Below, in pieces: positions 1 through 11,740 of a DNA stretch of 64,000 bases. The DNA lies in contig NBAZ01000003.1 of NCBI GenBank assembly GCA_002794735.1, positions 1,736,001-1,800,000 of the forward strand. Direction: 5' to 3'. Both the position numbers and the translations under genes were made by a program. Each line of letters starts with the position of its first letter. Positions within the stretch are counted from its first letter, which is position 1. The notes under the pieces are model-generated. The model saw only the letters and a list, made by a program, of their open reading frames with translations. It did not search any database and was not told the DNA's origin. This stretch comes from Pyrrhoderma lamaoense. Lineage: Eukaryota > Basidiomycota > Agaricomycetes > Hymenochaetales > Hymenochaetaceae.

Positions 1-1456
1 AGATTTACCAAACTTACAGGAGTCCTATCCCCAATTGCCTCGATAATCCGATTGTATACCCAGTCCTGTTTATCTGGATTAAGAGATAGCTCTGCAAGTG
101 TGGCGGCAAGAGTATTTGCAGTGGTTTCTAGTTATTTACATGTCAATGAATGAGTTATGATATAAATAGGGGACGAGCTCGCCAGGCTTCATGCCTTACC
201 ATGGCCAGCAAATGCCTAGAACATAAAATTGAACTTGATCCGTAACAGCTTAGGTTTACAAGAAACTCACAAAGATAAAACAGTTTCCCATGATCTCCTC
301 ATCTGTCAGGGTTAATTTCCCCCCGTTAACCTAGAGTTCACGAGTCTTCCTAAGATGTCTTTGATATTATCTCCACCTGCACCACCATTGGGCAGATTCA
401 CTGCTTTACTGTTCTTTAACTCGATCTCTCGTTGGGCAATGAGTTTGATAACGTATTCTTCAAATGCATTATAGGCATTTTCAATGTCATCAAGTTTCTT
501 GATTCCAAGCTTGTAAGACCACCTTGGAAGGGTTCCACGTGCCATTATATTAGCAGAAATATCAAAAACTAGTGATTGGACCGAACGTTTCCCATGTTCA
601 TCGAACGGAGGAGTAGACCAAGACATGGGTATTCCGAAGCCCACCATTGCCACAAGAAAGAGTGCTAACTGACATCCACATTCTTTGGTTCAGAAGTACA
701 TATTCAGGTCTTAGTCGACTTACTTTATGTGTATTCTCATTTATATTCACTTCCTTTCCTACTTTATCACCCAACCAACCCTCTTCCTTAATCATCTCTT
801 CATAAACACTCGCTGTTGTCTCCCAAACGTTTCGGTAAGTGTTATGATTAAAAGCGGGTCCAGTGACTCGACGATGTCTTCTCCATGTTTCGCCGTTTGA
901 TGTGACGACATTCTCGCCCATTATCCTACGAAAAGCACGTGTTAATTGTATATACAAACTAACTTTTGAGAGTATCTACTTTAACACAGGCGTATCGGGT
1001 TTCTTGAACGGTGCCCCGACAGCCAGAACGTGTCGGAGAGCAGCTATGTTTGCACTGCAAACCGACCGTCGCCCCAAAATCAGTGGCTGAAAGACCACTG
1101 TCCTTGATGGGGACCCATTATACACTTACAACCAATCAGAAAGGTCTAATTTCACGACTTATAACTTGAGACCCTTACAACTCTCTTTGAAATCCCAGAC
1201 TGTCCTGAGCCCGTATTTCACCACACTGGCCGGAAGCAAGGAACCATAGATAGAGACAGGAGGGAAGCGAGTCAAAATGCGCGGGATGGCGTTGTAGTCC
1301 TGAAATTGTGGAAAGCGAGCGATGAACTATGAAGTGATAGATACTGAACAACGCATGTTTACTCACCGGAGAGGATTTGTCCTGTTGATAGCTAAGAAAA
1401 CGACTGGAAACGTATGCAAGAAAGGCGATACCTGCAAGGTATACAATCATTGTCAT
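1..1456 (-). CDS. Cytochrome P450, copy 1 (3' end outside window)
   Basis: Microsomal-type haem monooxygenase; substrate unknown. Seven exons are visible on the minus strand: 1367-1456, 1179-1299, 980-1124, 724-925, 271-668, 200-215 and 18-127. The window ends inside intron 7, so the K-helix and haem-binding exons are missing. Exon 1 encodes a hydrophobic anchor starting MTMIVYLAGIAFLAY. Exon 4 carries the C-helix motif WRRHRRV. The 16-nt exon plus the next one give the oxygen-binding motif AGHETT. Exon sizes match copy 2 (1952-4126) almost exactly, so the two are tandem duplicates. Exon 5 is 398 nt against 399 nt in copy 2. One base is missing at the C-run 319-324, which creates an early stop at 312; restoring one C continues the frame into LTDEE. 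I read this as a sequence error or a very recent lesion. Family call is firm; the subfamily is not assigned. Confidence 0.88.
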
Positions 1457-1951
1457 TGTCGTATGAAAAGAGGGAGAAATTCTTCTCGTGAGACTCTTGG
1501 ATTTCTTATTAACAACGAGTTGCTAGCATGTGTCTAGTGGCATGTGCTGATTCAAATTATTGAAATTATTGATTAAAAATTTGATTTAGACTGACGTGCA
1601 TCTCGCAGACAACTATTTCCGGTGATGAGGAAAAGGAGGCACGAATCAGAAAAATAACATTAATATCATATTGGGTTACCAGGGAGTATAGTTTAATACT
1701 AAAACAACCGGAACAACCGAGTAGGTGGCTAGCTATCAAGATATACCAAGTTCTTCCGAACACCACGGCGTGCAGTTATCAAGTATTAAGGCTGACATTG
1801 TTGGTAGCTCAGATCGAATTCCTCACGTGCTATTATACAAGTTTCGGATGTCACAGGCTTCGCGATATAATGTGCATTAATTCAGATACTGCATTGTATA
1901 AGAGTAACAACCCCATAAAAAAGTATTGAAAACGATACTAATCGTAAGGCA

Positions 1952-4126
1952 TCAAAAAGGCTTTCTCCTAGAGAGCTTGAGGTGAATGTTATTGAATCTT
2001 AAAGTAACATTTAGAGTAGCAGAAGATATTATCTTCTGTCTCCATTCTTCCTTAGTCTCGCCAGCTTTCAAAGCAGGTTCAACCTTCCACTCCTTTAGTA
2101 GGTAAGTCAGAAAAGCAACGGCCTCAACTTTTGCAAATTTATGGCCAATGCAAGTCCGTGGACCTAAGGAAAACCCTATAAAACCGTTCATTGAGCTTGC
2201 CGGAGACAGGCCAGATACTTCGCCTGCGTCTTTATCTTTAGTTATGGACGTCTTTTTCTCTGTTTTCTTGGTTTCAAGCCATCTCTGAGGGTAAAATTTC
2301 TCTGCATCGTGAAATATGTCGGGGTCATGAACTGAAGTGAAAGAGATCAGTACGGAGGTTTTTAAGATTAGGGAACTAATACCCACATGATCCAGTAAGA
2401 TCCAAGACTATAGCGTCTCCTTTCTTGACGTATATGTCCCCCTTTTCATTTGAGTATTCGGACGCAGGAACACTCAAAGTATGGTCTTGTCCAGCTGATC
2501 GGACCATGAAAGGGGCAGCAGCTGCATTGAATTATTAGTTGCGAGCCCGTCTATCTGATCCTTGAATCACTTACGATATAATCGTAACCCTTCTAAAAAG
2601 CAGGCTAAAACACTGTCCAGGGAATCATAATCCTCGAAAGTCTGATATTAACAGATTAATTAACGTCCAAAACCAACTTTAGTCAGGAATGGACGAACAG
2701 GGGCTCTATCACCGATAACCTTGTTGATCTCGTTATAAACCCAGTCCTGTACCTCTGGGTTCGCCGCTAACTCTGCAAGAGTCACTCCTAATGTGATCGC
2801 AGTGGTTTCTGGACAAAGTGAGGGTATAAGATCTCATGTATGTCAACATACTAGGTTACCGCTTACCGTGTCCCGCAAAGGCCTAAAGAGATGTTGCTGT
2901 CAGTATCATGTGTCAGGTACTCCAAATAGAATACCTTACGAAAATGAAGCAATTTCCAATTATTTCTTCGTCAGTCATAGATAGCTTCCCCTCCGTAAAA
3001 CGAGAGTTAACAAGCCTTCCTAGTATATCTTTGATATTATCCAAGAATTCTTGGCTGTCAGTCTCTTCCATTTCGTATATTTTCCTTAGTTCCGCTTCGC
3101 GCTCTGCGATCCGCCCGACCATGAATTTCTCGAATGCATTATACGCCTCGTCAATGTCTTTCAATTTTTTTATTCCGAGTGAGTAAGCCCATTTAGGAAG
3201 CGTTCCACGGATCATAACCGTAGATGAGACATCAAACACGATTGACTGAATTGAACGGCGGCCATTTTCGTCATAAGCGGGAGTGGACCAATTCATAGGT
3301 AAACCGAAACCGACGATTGCAATAAGAAAGAGAGCCAACTAAGGAGCACCAATTGAAATTTGAGCTCGAATGCATTGAACACGAAATAAACTGGGTAACA
3401 ACCTTATGGGTGATTTCATTTATGTTTGTTTCCTTCGTCTCGTTTACTTTACTCCACCCCTCCTCTTTAATCATCTCAGCGTAAACATTTGCTGTTGTAT
3501 CCCAGACGTTTTGGTAGGTACGGTGATTGAATGCGGGGGCAGCAATCCTTCTGTGCCTTCTCCAGGCCTCGCCCTGCGTAGTGATCAGGTTTGCTCCTAG
3601 GGGACTTACAAACAAGTTAGACACCAGAGTAGTCTACGTCGATAATCAATTACTCATCAGATACTCACTCTAATAATCCCACGTCAACTTTTTGGAATAG
3701 ACTTCCAGTAGCAAGCACCTGTCGCATCAAGGATATATTCGCAGTATAGATTATCCTCCCTCCAAATGCTAGTGGTTGGACGATGAATGTTTTCAGAGGA
3801 GCATGTCTATATACTAGCAATTAAAAATTCAGATTATTTATACCAAATTTATGATTCAAAGCTACTTACAGCTAAAGTTCTGTCTGTAGTCCCACATCAT
3901 TAGAATTCCATGTTTCAAGAATCCCTTTGGAAGGAAAAAGCTAAGTAGCGAAAGTGGGGAATGAAAGTCACTAATCTAGGAAGCCCATTCTTAAGTTCAT
4001 ATTGGTCAGCATTCGGAGTACTGTAGGTAGACAGAAACTTACGAGAAGAGGTGTATTTTGTGTATAAATATGGGAACGATAAATTATATAACCGAGCAAC
4101 AGGACAGAGCCATATGTTGCCAACAT
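1952..4126 (-). CDS. Cytochrome P450, copy 2 (complete)
   Basis: Complete haem monooxygenase of 547 residues in ten exons: 4043-4126, 3870-3975, 3669-3813, 3403-3604, 2940-3338, 2867-2882, 2699-2808, 2575-2641, 2387-2521 and 1952-2331. The exons sum to 1644 nt in one frame. An N-terminal anchor starts MLATYGSVLLLGYIIY. The C-helix has WRRHRRI, the I-helix AGHETT is built across a 16-nt exon, the K-helix ExxR reads EGLR, the PERF-type motif is YPQRW, and the haem loop is FSLGPRTCIG with the cysteine ligand. I chose this start because it gives the anchor and leads into a good GTAAGT donor. Two donors are GTTCGT and GTTGTT where copy 1 has GTAAGT. It sits about 500 bp downstream of copy 1 in the same orientation. 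Substrate and CYP family cannot be told from sequence alone. Confidence 0.92.
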
Positions 4127-5939
4127 GGTCATGAAGGAGGATGCTCACTATTGATATGTAAAGATGATGACGGCTTATATAGGATTTCGCTAATCAAAAT
4201 CCTACCCCATTTAACACGCGTACAATATTTTGATGAGGCCGATATGAAGGTAAAACATGGACTGACTCTTCGTGTACATAATCGAGCACGTATCTATCGT
4301 TTCCTCGCTGATAGCCAAGACAAAGTTTTACGGAACCAAGATTCAACGATTTCGATATATTCCGAACATCACGCCCATAAGCCTGTCACGAAACGCAGTC
4401 GTTGTGATTGGCGACTTCGGTGTGTCATTCTTCCAGATCAGGTAGAAAATATTAATATTACAATTATCGAAAAACCTAGAGGACAAACGATCGATATTTG
4501 GCTTACTAGGTGGTGATTTTCAGGCACATCTTTTGAATATTAATTCATAGATTTGAAATGTTTTAGACCCTTATTACACCATAACCGAGAAAAATTTAGT
4601 CAGAACTGCATATTGCTTATGTGAACCTTCATGAAAAAATTCAACCCTTGGATTGCCCGAGAATTCGTAGCCCTGTTTGTCCGAAGCCGGGATCGGAGTT
4701 GTTCGTTATGATGTCTTGGAATTTAGTCTTCCTCGTATCCCTGTTTTTTATGACAATCATGGGTTAAGAGATCGAAGAGACTTCGAGAGTTGATGATAGC
4801 TATATCCTCATTCGGCATATAAATTTTGAATCAATATAGAGAACATCCCTTGTCTTCTTAATTCTTAACAAACCACGCTAAGTATGTATATTGTTTTTGC
4901 AATAAACAATTCAAAACAATCGCTTGGTAGGAATCTTTAAAGTACTGATGTAAGTACGCACCGAACTCCAGGACGTTACTGGGCAATGCTTGGTTGACAA
5001 ATCGATAAATGTATTTAACATATCGAATGAAGATGACATTTGCCTTGTGCATGCCTATTGGGTTCGCACTTACTAAAATGTAAACTCTGTAATGTAAGTC
5101 AGTATGGACACCATCGTATATATAGAGGAGAACAATTCCATGCTCCCCCCCTGCTACATAGTAGTTCCTAGTTTGTGGATTGAAGCCGACATCCCCATTC
5201 ATGAATGGAATTCATCATTCTATCTACGGAACACGGGGACAAGTATCTTAAAAAGAGGATGATACTGCAATTCTCATATCTTAGCCATATGACCGGCCCT
5301 CTAACCTTAAACCTGTGTGTAGAATGTGCGAGATCTTTAGATACTAGGTCTGAGCCTATTAGCAGTTATTTGGAAGAAAAAACTCTGTTTCTGCATTATT
5401 CTAGCAAGGACTCTAGTCGAAGTAACTTTTGACAAAAGCAAAATTTGATTATATTCATTAATTTTGGACTCACATGGTTGAGTACGTGGTAAATACTGAA
5501 TTTATCCAATCATTTGGCCTTTTAATCGACATACACATACCTTGAAATAGCCCTTTTATATAAAGGTTTCTGGACATTCATAACAATAGCGTGTTGATGA
5601 AGTCTCTTAAAGTGATACATGCAGCTTATGAGCTAGATTTAAAAGCCCTGTGTATATAGTAGATGGACCCGAGCGAGCAAATGTGATTAACATATTTAAA
5701 CATAGAGCAGTCAGATACCGGCTAAGGTCAAATGCTCCTGCAATAGTGCTTTTTGTTATGGAATGAAGATAAAATCGATCAAGAAGTTTTCCATGGAGGA
5801 AGGAGGAAGCATATACAGAGACGATGTCAGCAGAAGCTATCACTTAAAGGGCTTACGAAGAGATAAGAGGAAGCGTGTCGAACTTGAGGGAAAGGCGCAA
5901 CAAATTCCTTTGTATCTACGCTTTCTTGTAAAAACTGAA
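4127..5939. other. Intergenic, no gene seen
   Basis: AT-rich spacer between the P450 pair and the HbrB gene. A 114-codon open stretch (4858-5202, minus) and shorter ones exist, but none shows a domain, a coding-like composition or usable splice sites. The upstream promoters of P450 copy 2 (minus) and HbrB (plus) must lie here; I saw no convincing TATA box. Confidence 0.5.
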
Positions 5940-8238
5940 ATGGCTGGTCGTCGACATGTAGTTGATGTAGGTAGCAGAAACGATGACCGCGTCCATAACG
6001 TAGACTTGCTTCGGAATTATCCACACAAGCGCTCCGCGAGTGATGTTACACTGACAACGACGACGTCAACGACATCTACTCTGCTTTCTCAATTTCTTTC
6101 ACCTGCTGTTACTTCAACAGTGTCGAAGAGCAATCGTAATTCGATAATAGACGACGTCAAGAACTTGCTTCGGCACCACGACGCGTCTTCCAGGGCGTCC
6201 TCACCAGCTAGGCCCGCTCCAAATCCAGCGCCATTGTCTACGGTTGTCAATTCAAGTTCAGGTGGTCAAGCCATGGCATCACCGCCGTCGTCGTCAAAAA
6301 TGCACGCTTCCCCTTCAAAGGTGAGCGATCTTCTGAGTTGCTTTTGAAAGAACGGCGTCTCGTCTTCGGTTCGTTCTTCATCATGATGGCGATGTCTGTT
6401 GTGCAGGGCTCGAGATTGATCTTCGACAACAGGACCGGTACCCTTAGAATCTAATTATTATATTTCCTTATGAAATCAACGGTTCTCTCTACTTTTGACT
6501 GACCTCTTCTTGATCTTGTCTTCTCATGTCGTTTCCTCACTACTATTCAAATCCAAACTCGAAGGGAACCTCAGCCTCAGCTCTGACATCCTCTACGAGG
6601 ACATATGACGCGAAGCTTGTTGCTAGAGAAATGCAGCGTCTGGGGACACTAGCCCATCAACTCCCTGGTGCTGTCTTTGGCAATATTGCTAGTGCAACTG
6701 CTACAGCTGCGCTAACTTCTGCTTCAACTCTGGTTTTACCATCTGCGGGTAGTTCTGCTGCTATTACTCCAGCTACGGCTATGGCGCATGCTCATGCTGG
6801 TAGTAATCAGTTAGGGTCAAATGACGGTGGTGCGTGGGCTCAATTACATGTCCACGTCCTACCGTTATTCAACCATGAACAACTCCAGTCTTCCATGTGC
6901 GTGATAACGGCAATGGTCTCAGGAGGTATCACTGACCTCGGCCCTATAGCGAGGATCTCAATATTTTAGTCCGGAAGCATATCGAAGCCGTGATGTCGCG
7001 TGCACCCTCTCGCGCGCTCGCCACCCTTGAAATTGATGTTGCTGAGCTTATAAACTCAGGAATGATCACCTTAAATTCAAAATTGTCAGGTGTGGAAGAC
7101 GATAAGCTCATAGGACGGGTGGTCGAGATCTGGACTTTCTTCTGGGACCAGGTTCTCCCATATGTGGAAGGGGTTTGTATCTTCTCTATATTTATAAAGA
7201 CTACGGCTACTGAGCTAACACGTTATAGGTTTTTATTCCGTTACAGACAGATAATCTTCTTATTTCATTGTATCGGACTCCGAAGTCACATCGTCCTTCC
7301 TCGCCCACGCTGCAGGATAGCAATGCTTCCGCCTCCTCATCCTCTTCCCCTATTGATGTGCGCACTATCGCATTACGAGCGTTCCGAGATAAAGTTATTG
7401 TGCCTATTTGGCAGAGGCTTGAATCCCGCCTTTTAACTATTTTCAGGAAAGACACTAGCTCTAATATAACTGGGAATCCAAGTCTTGTACCCGAAGCCGC
7501 CGGATATCAACAACCGAGGCTTCAGCAGATGTAAGTTAAAAATAATGATTCAATTCCCAGCTGATACATATGCCTACTTGTTGAAGGCTCCTTGTGCTAC
7601 ATTCTCAAGCTCAGCGCCCGCGGCCAGCGCTTTCTCTCACTGCACCTACGTTTTCACTTACACCTCAGGAACTTGCGGTACGCAAGTTACTGGATGCTCT
7701 CAGAACAACACACCACCGGTCTTCAGGTGTTCCCTGCTCTGTTACATCTCACGGTACTCTCAGAAAGGCACCTTCTTTCTTATCAGGCGGGGCACCGCGA
7801 GATCGACGAGGACGTATCGGTTTCACAGATAGAGATGCTGAAAATGCCAAACGACGAGGACGCTATATTGACGACACAGACGCTTACTATGATGATCCAG
7901 GAGATGAGGATTATGGTGTACTTATAAACCGTGAGGATTCTGTGTTGGTAGGTTCTATGGGACATTATGGTGGCATGACTCCAAGAGGAAGAGGAAGATC
8001 AGATGCGGAAAGGGAGCGGGATCGATCTTTACTTGAGTCGTTACGAAGCCCCAACCCTGTTGATTCTCCTGATCGAAAAAATGCTAATGTCATGATCCCC
8101 GGAAGAGATGATCAAGTACAAGATGTATTTTCTACTCCCTCGATGAACTCGGGGAAAATGTGGTCTGATCACAAGACTCCTAAAGGTCCAGAGGATGTCG
8201 ATGATGGTATAGACTGGGAACAAACACATACACGATAG
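5940..8238 (+). CDS. HbrB/Bit61/PRR5-like TORC2 subunit
   Basis: Predicted accessory subunit of TOR complex 2, which controls polarity, actin and growth through AGC kinases. Exons: 5940-6320, 6407-6437, 6575-6896, 6950-7172, 7229-7530 and 7587-8238; total 1911 nt, 636 residues, one frame. The HbrB domain runs from about residue 140 to 400: YDAKLVAREMQRLG, then HVHVLPLFN, then IEDLNILVRKHIE, and later WDQVLPYVEGVFIPLQT. These are the family's recognisable blocks. The N-terminus is Ser/Thr-rich and looks disordered; the last 200 residues are charged and low complexity. The frame is open upstream to an ATG at 5763, so the true start is uncertain; 5940 has the better context (purine at -3, G at +4). 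The 31-nt second exon is a guess. A direct splice from 6320 to 6566 also keeps frame. Confidence 0.83.
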
Positions 8239-9645
8239 CACTAATCACCATCTGTATTTCTTGGTCGCTTATCTTGTTTGCCGCTGACTGATGTCTATGG
8301 ATTTCTTTATTTGTACGTCTCCATTACACGCTAAAAGCAAAAGATCATCTTATATGTTCATTGCGATACGATCTTTCTATGATTAGCTCATCCGTAGTCA
8401 ATTTCTATCGTCTAGCTTAGTTAAGATATAGATAGCTTAGGTCCTTCCTTCTATTTTCTCTTTGTTCTCATGTCAGTACTGACTGTCGCCCCTGTGCTTC
8501 AAGGTCCAAAGTTGTTATATGCTTCATCTTTACTCCTTATTACCCATTGTATTAATTATCACATTGTCGCCTCCTATTTCAACATGTTGAAGCAAGATTT
8601 TCCGTTGGTTATTATAGTGTTTCAGTTTAGTTTAACATGGATAGTATGGACAGTCACCCAAAAAGTGTATCATTAAATGTCTTATCTCGGATAGTTTTGG
8701 ACCGTCCAACATGCATTTAGCATCTTACTATTCTGCGTTCTAAGTGTGACCATGAGACTTCTGTTCTTACAATAAAAGACAGTGCTCGATGATATGGGAT
8801 TAAATAGCTAACACCGAGTATAATAATAACTGAAACACATCCAATCTTTACTCCAATCTTATTCAAGCCAAAATCTGATTACTTCATATCACATGTTTAT
8901 CTAATCTCTGAACATTATGACTTGGGATATTTGATCAGGTAAGCATACAGATACCCCACACTTGTTCCTGGAAAGGAGCTTGTGATCTCTACATTACAGG
9001 ATTCAGTCTCCAAATGCTCTTTAATTTGGCCCGTAAATATGATCAGTTCGTCACACTATCGCTCCAGAATATGTGACGCTATGAGCAAACCCCTATAACT
9101 TGTAGCTCACGACGACGGATGACCCCTCTCCTTGTTTGACTCTTCTCCACTAACCAGGAATCGGTTTACGTCCTCAGGCGTTTGGTTGCCAATCTCGTTT
9201 CTGACTTACTTTTCGGATACCGTTCCAGCCCAGGTTAGGCTGTTTCTACACGGAATGACTAGTGCTATGCAAAGCAGTCACAGGGAATTTATGCAGCCGG
9301 AGTTGTCAGTCTCTGAGGTCTGCATTGCAGTAGGTGATCCTAGAGTCCAGACGACAGACATGGGTTCATGCAGGGCGGACAGATGCACTACGGGTGTAGG
9401 CGGAATGAAATCATCTATTTCAGTAGATGGCTCTGATAGTCGGTACGACTTGTCCAGCGAAACAATTCAAAGTGAGTAAACCTTCTACGACAATTGAACT
9501 TTGTAAAACCGGTTGAATAACAGAGGTTTGGCGCTCAAAAAATACCGATGTCCCTTCTTTTTTCCTACCTCATCCATTCATCAAATCCAATCATTTATTC
9601 ACTCATCTTGCACGTATATGTATAGATACACGGATAAACGAAAAC
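8239..9645. other. Intergenic, no gene seen
   Basis: Follows the HbrB stop codon and precedes the Con-6 gene. A 115-codon open stretch at 9132-9479 (plus) has no recognisable domain and no clear splice context, so I leave it uncalled. The region just before 9646 should hold the Con-6 promoter and 5' UTR. Confidence 0.45.
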
Positions 9646-10018
9646 ATGACTCCCCAACGAGAACTTCGGCGTGGTTCGCTCAAATCCGGGATTCGAAAGA
9701 CTTCCAGTCCAGGGAAACGAGTTAACTTTATAGATGAATCACATTCAATTCACGTTCTTGCCGGACATAAGGCAACTCTTCATAGTATGTTAATTTACCT
9801 TTCTTCCCTCCTAAGCCTACGGGCCTCCGTAAGCGTGCGATTATAAGAGCATAGAGGTGATATGCATGCTGTACAGTAGCTTGGCATGGCTTGATACCTC
9901 ACACATGAGCTACCCTAATAATGTAATCGTCATGCTGACCGAGTATTTAGATCCAAATACGTCCGAAGAAGCGAAAGATCGTGCTAGAGAAATTCTTTCT
10001 TTTCATGGAGAGCTTTGA
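9646..10018 (+). CDS. Conidiation-specific protein 6 (Con-6) family, small
   Basis: Small Con-6-type protein of 68 residues; the family is induced during conidiation and stress in Neurospora, and its biochemical role is unknown. Two exons: 9646-9784 and 9951-10018, total 207 nt. The splice (CATA|GTATGT ... TATTTAG|AT) joins the frame to give GHKATLHNPNTSEEAKDR, the family's signature block. The N-terminus is basic (RRGSLKSGIRKTSSPGKR). The usual Con-6 protein has two copies of the motif; only one is present here. The intron is long for this window (166 nt) and its 3' end also encodes a plausible alternative exon start, so the exon boundary is less certain than the family. Related but broken sequence follows at 10.9-11.6 kb. 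Confidence 0.7.
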
Positions 10019-10823
10019 CTGACGTCAGGCCACCCTACGTAAAGAAGAAACCCGGATGATTGGACTAGTCACTTTAGCGATCTTCTTTGCTCGTAGAAGA
10101 GACAATCATCAATCAGACTGCTTCCGCATGCCTACCGTTCATCTTCTACTCTTCTACTCATGCCTTCCCCTCTGTTTCGTTACCTGCGCGTCATTTGATG
10201 TTATCTATTTTGGTCTTTTCTTGTTGGAACGCGGCTGATGATACTATTTTACTTTCATGTCTTTATAGTTTACATGTATTCAAACTCCAGATTCAATACA
10301 CGGATTTAATACACGGTGTTTTATTCTGTATTTTCAAAATAATCAGAGTGTTTGCAAGAGCTATTGACGAGTGAGCGTGACGTAAAAGATTTCAATTAAC
10401 CTCTAAGAAAGGAAGACTGAAGAAGTTCAGTATAATCAAAGCCCATGATTACTTATCCGAGGTAAGCACGAATGGAAGACATGGACCGGCGGGGTGGCTT
10501 TTACCCCATATTAGATCTCGATAGATGACGCATTTAGCGTGCTCACATCCCCCTCACGATCACACAAGTCGCTTCGCGATTATCGCAGAGTTGTATTCAA
10601 TCAAACGCGATGATACTTCCGTCATCCACACAAGTTCGGAACGTACTGGAAAGAAGAGTAATAGAGCAATGCAAAATCAAAGTTTTAGGGACCCGCTTAG
10701 TGATGAGCTACTCTGTGATTCCAGATTTATCCGTACGTAAATACAAGGGGGTGAGTCGGAGCCATAGCTCCACAGTTAGGTTCCCCCCCTTCCAGATGGT
10801 ATGAGAGCACCCATCCCTGGCAA
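10019..10823. other. Intergenic, no gene seen
   Basis: Spacer between the Con-6 gene and the degraded Con-6-like sequence. Short open frames only. I saw no repeat, RNA gene or promoter motif that I would support. Confidence 0.4.
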
Positions 10824-11560
10824 TTGCATCGCATTATAAAAATGCCTCCTCCCCCTAATCGGGATCGTCTCCTATACAACGACTACAACCAACTCGAGGA
10901 GACAAAACGGATCCGTGCTCATCATTGTGTCGAGCAAGGCCTCTATTCATTGCCTAAACTCTACTTGTTCACCTCTATCACGTCAATGACACCAATGTCA
11001 ACGCATCAGAATTCGCTGAATATGGCGGACGTACTGCAGGTGGTGCATAATCCAAAGACTCCAGAGGAGGCAAAACAGAAGACGCTCCGAAGACTTGATG
11101 GCCTTGAAGGTCGTCATGCACCACCAATGAAAGGTCAAAGGAGCCGTGACTGTGCTTCTAACGAGGATCGGTACAGGCGATCAAACAGCGATGGAGCTGC
11201 TTTATTACAAGGTATTTATTATTTCACCTCCTACTCAATCCAGCCATATCGAAAATCTTATGCTGCAAACTCAGGCCAACGAGCACGAGATCATGGCCAG
11301 CTCGAGCGACGTGTAACACACTTAGACAATCCCTCGAGAAACATGTTAACTTTATAGACGAATGGAATACTAATAAACTGGCAGGCCAAAGTGCTAAACT
11401 TCATGGTGAGTACTTCAGCATGTACAACAACGCAAGAGAGAAACGATGCTCACAATCTTATCCTACTTAGAACCTGGCCGATCTCCTACAACATCTATTG
11501 CATGAACCCATCTTCATTGAGTCTCAAATATGTAGTTGTATACGACAAGATAACGACTTT
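10824..11560 (+). pseudogene. Con-6-like remnants
   Basis: Two blocks resemble the Con-6 gene at 9646. Near 11040-11110 the frame reads VVHNPKTPEEAKQK, matching the NPNTSEEAK block. At 11345 the DNA matches the intact gene at 9721 in 17 of 18 bases (both encode VNFIDE), followed by a LAGQSAKLHG stretch like LAGHKATLHN and a GTGAGT donor. A further block near 11470 reads NLADLLQHLL, similar to NMADVLQVV just before the first block. The blocks are in different frames and out of order compared with the intact gene. I could not build one protein. This may be a second gene with missing bases, or a decayed tandem duplication. Confidence 0.45.
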
Positions 11561-11740
11561 TATACCACACGAGTTGCTTCATTGTATCATATATTGATTT
11601 TTTTATAGATTTCAACATTGTATTGAGAAAATTATAACAAATCTTCTCATAAAATTACCATTACGTCACTATATTCTTGCGAGGTATCCAAGTGATATTC
11701 AATATCGTCTAAAAGATCTACAAAGAAATTCCAAAAAATC

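Noticed and set aside
4058..4516. 152-codon open frame on plus, over the first exon of P450 copy 2
   Set aside because: It is antisense to the P450 start exon, has no domain, and the minus strand carries a clear membrane anchor and donor site.
9132..9479. 115-codon frame on plus before the Con-6 gene
   Set aside because: No domain, no convincing start context or splice partner; not similar to the Con-6 sequence.
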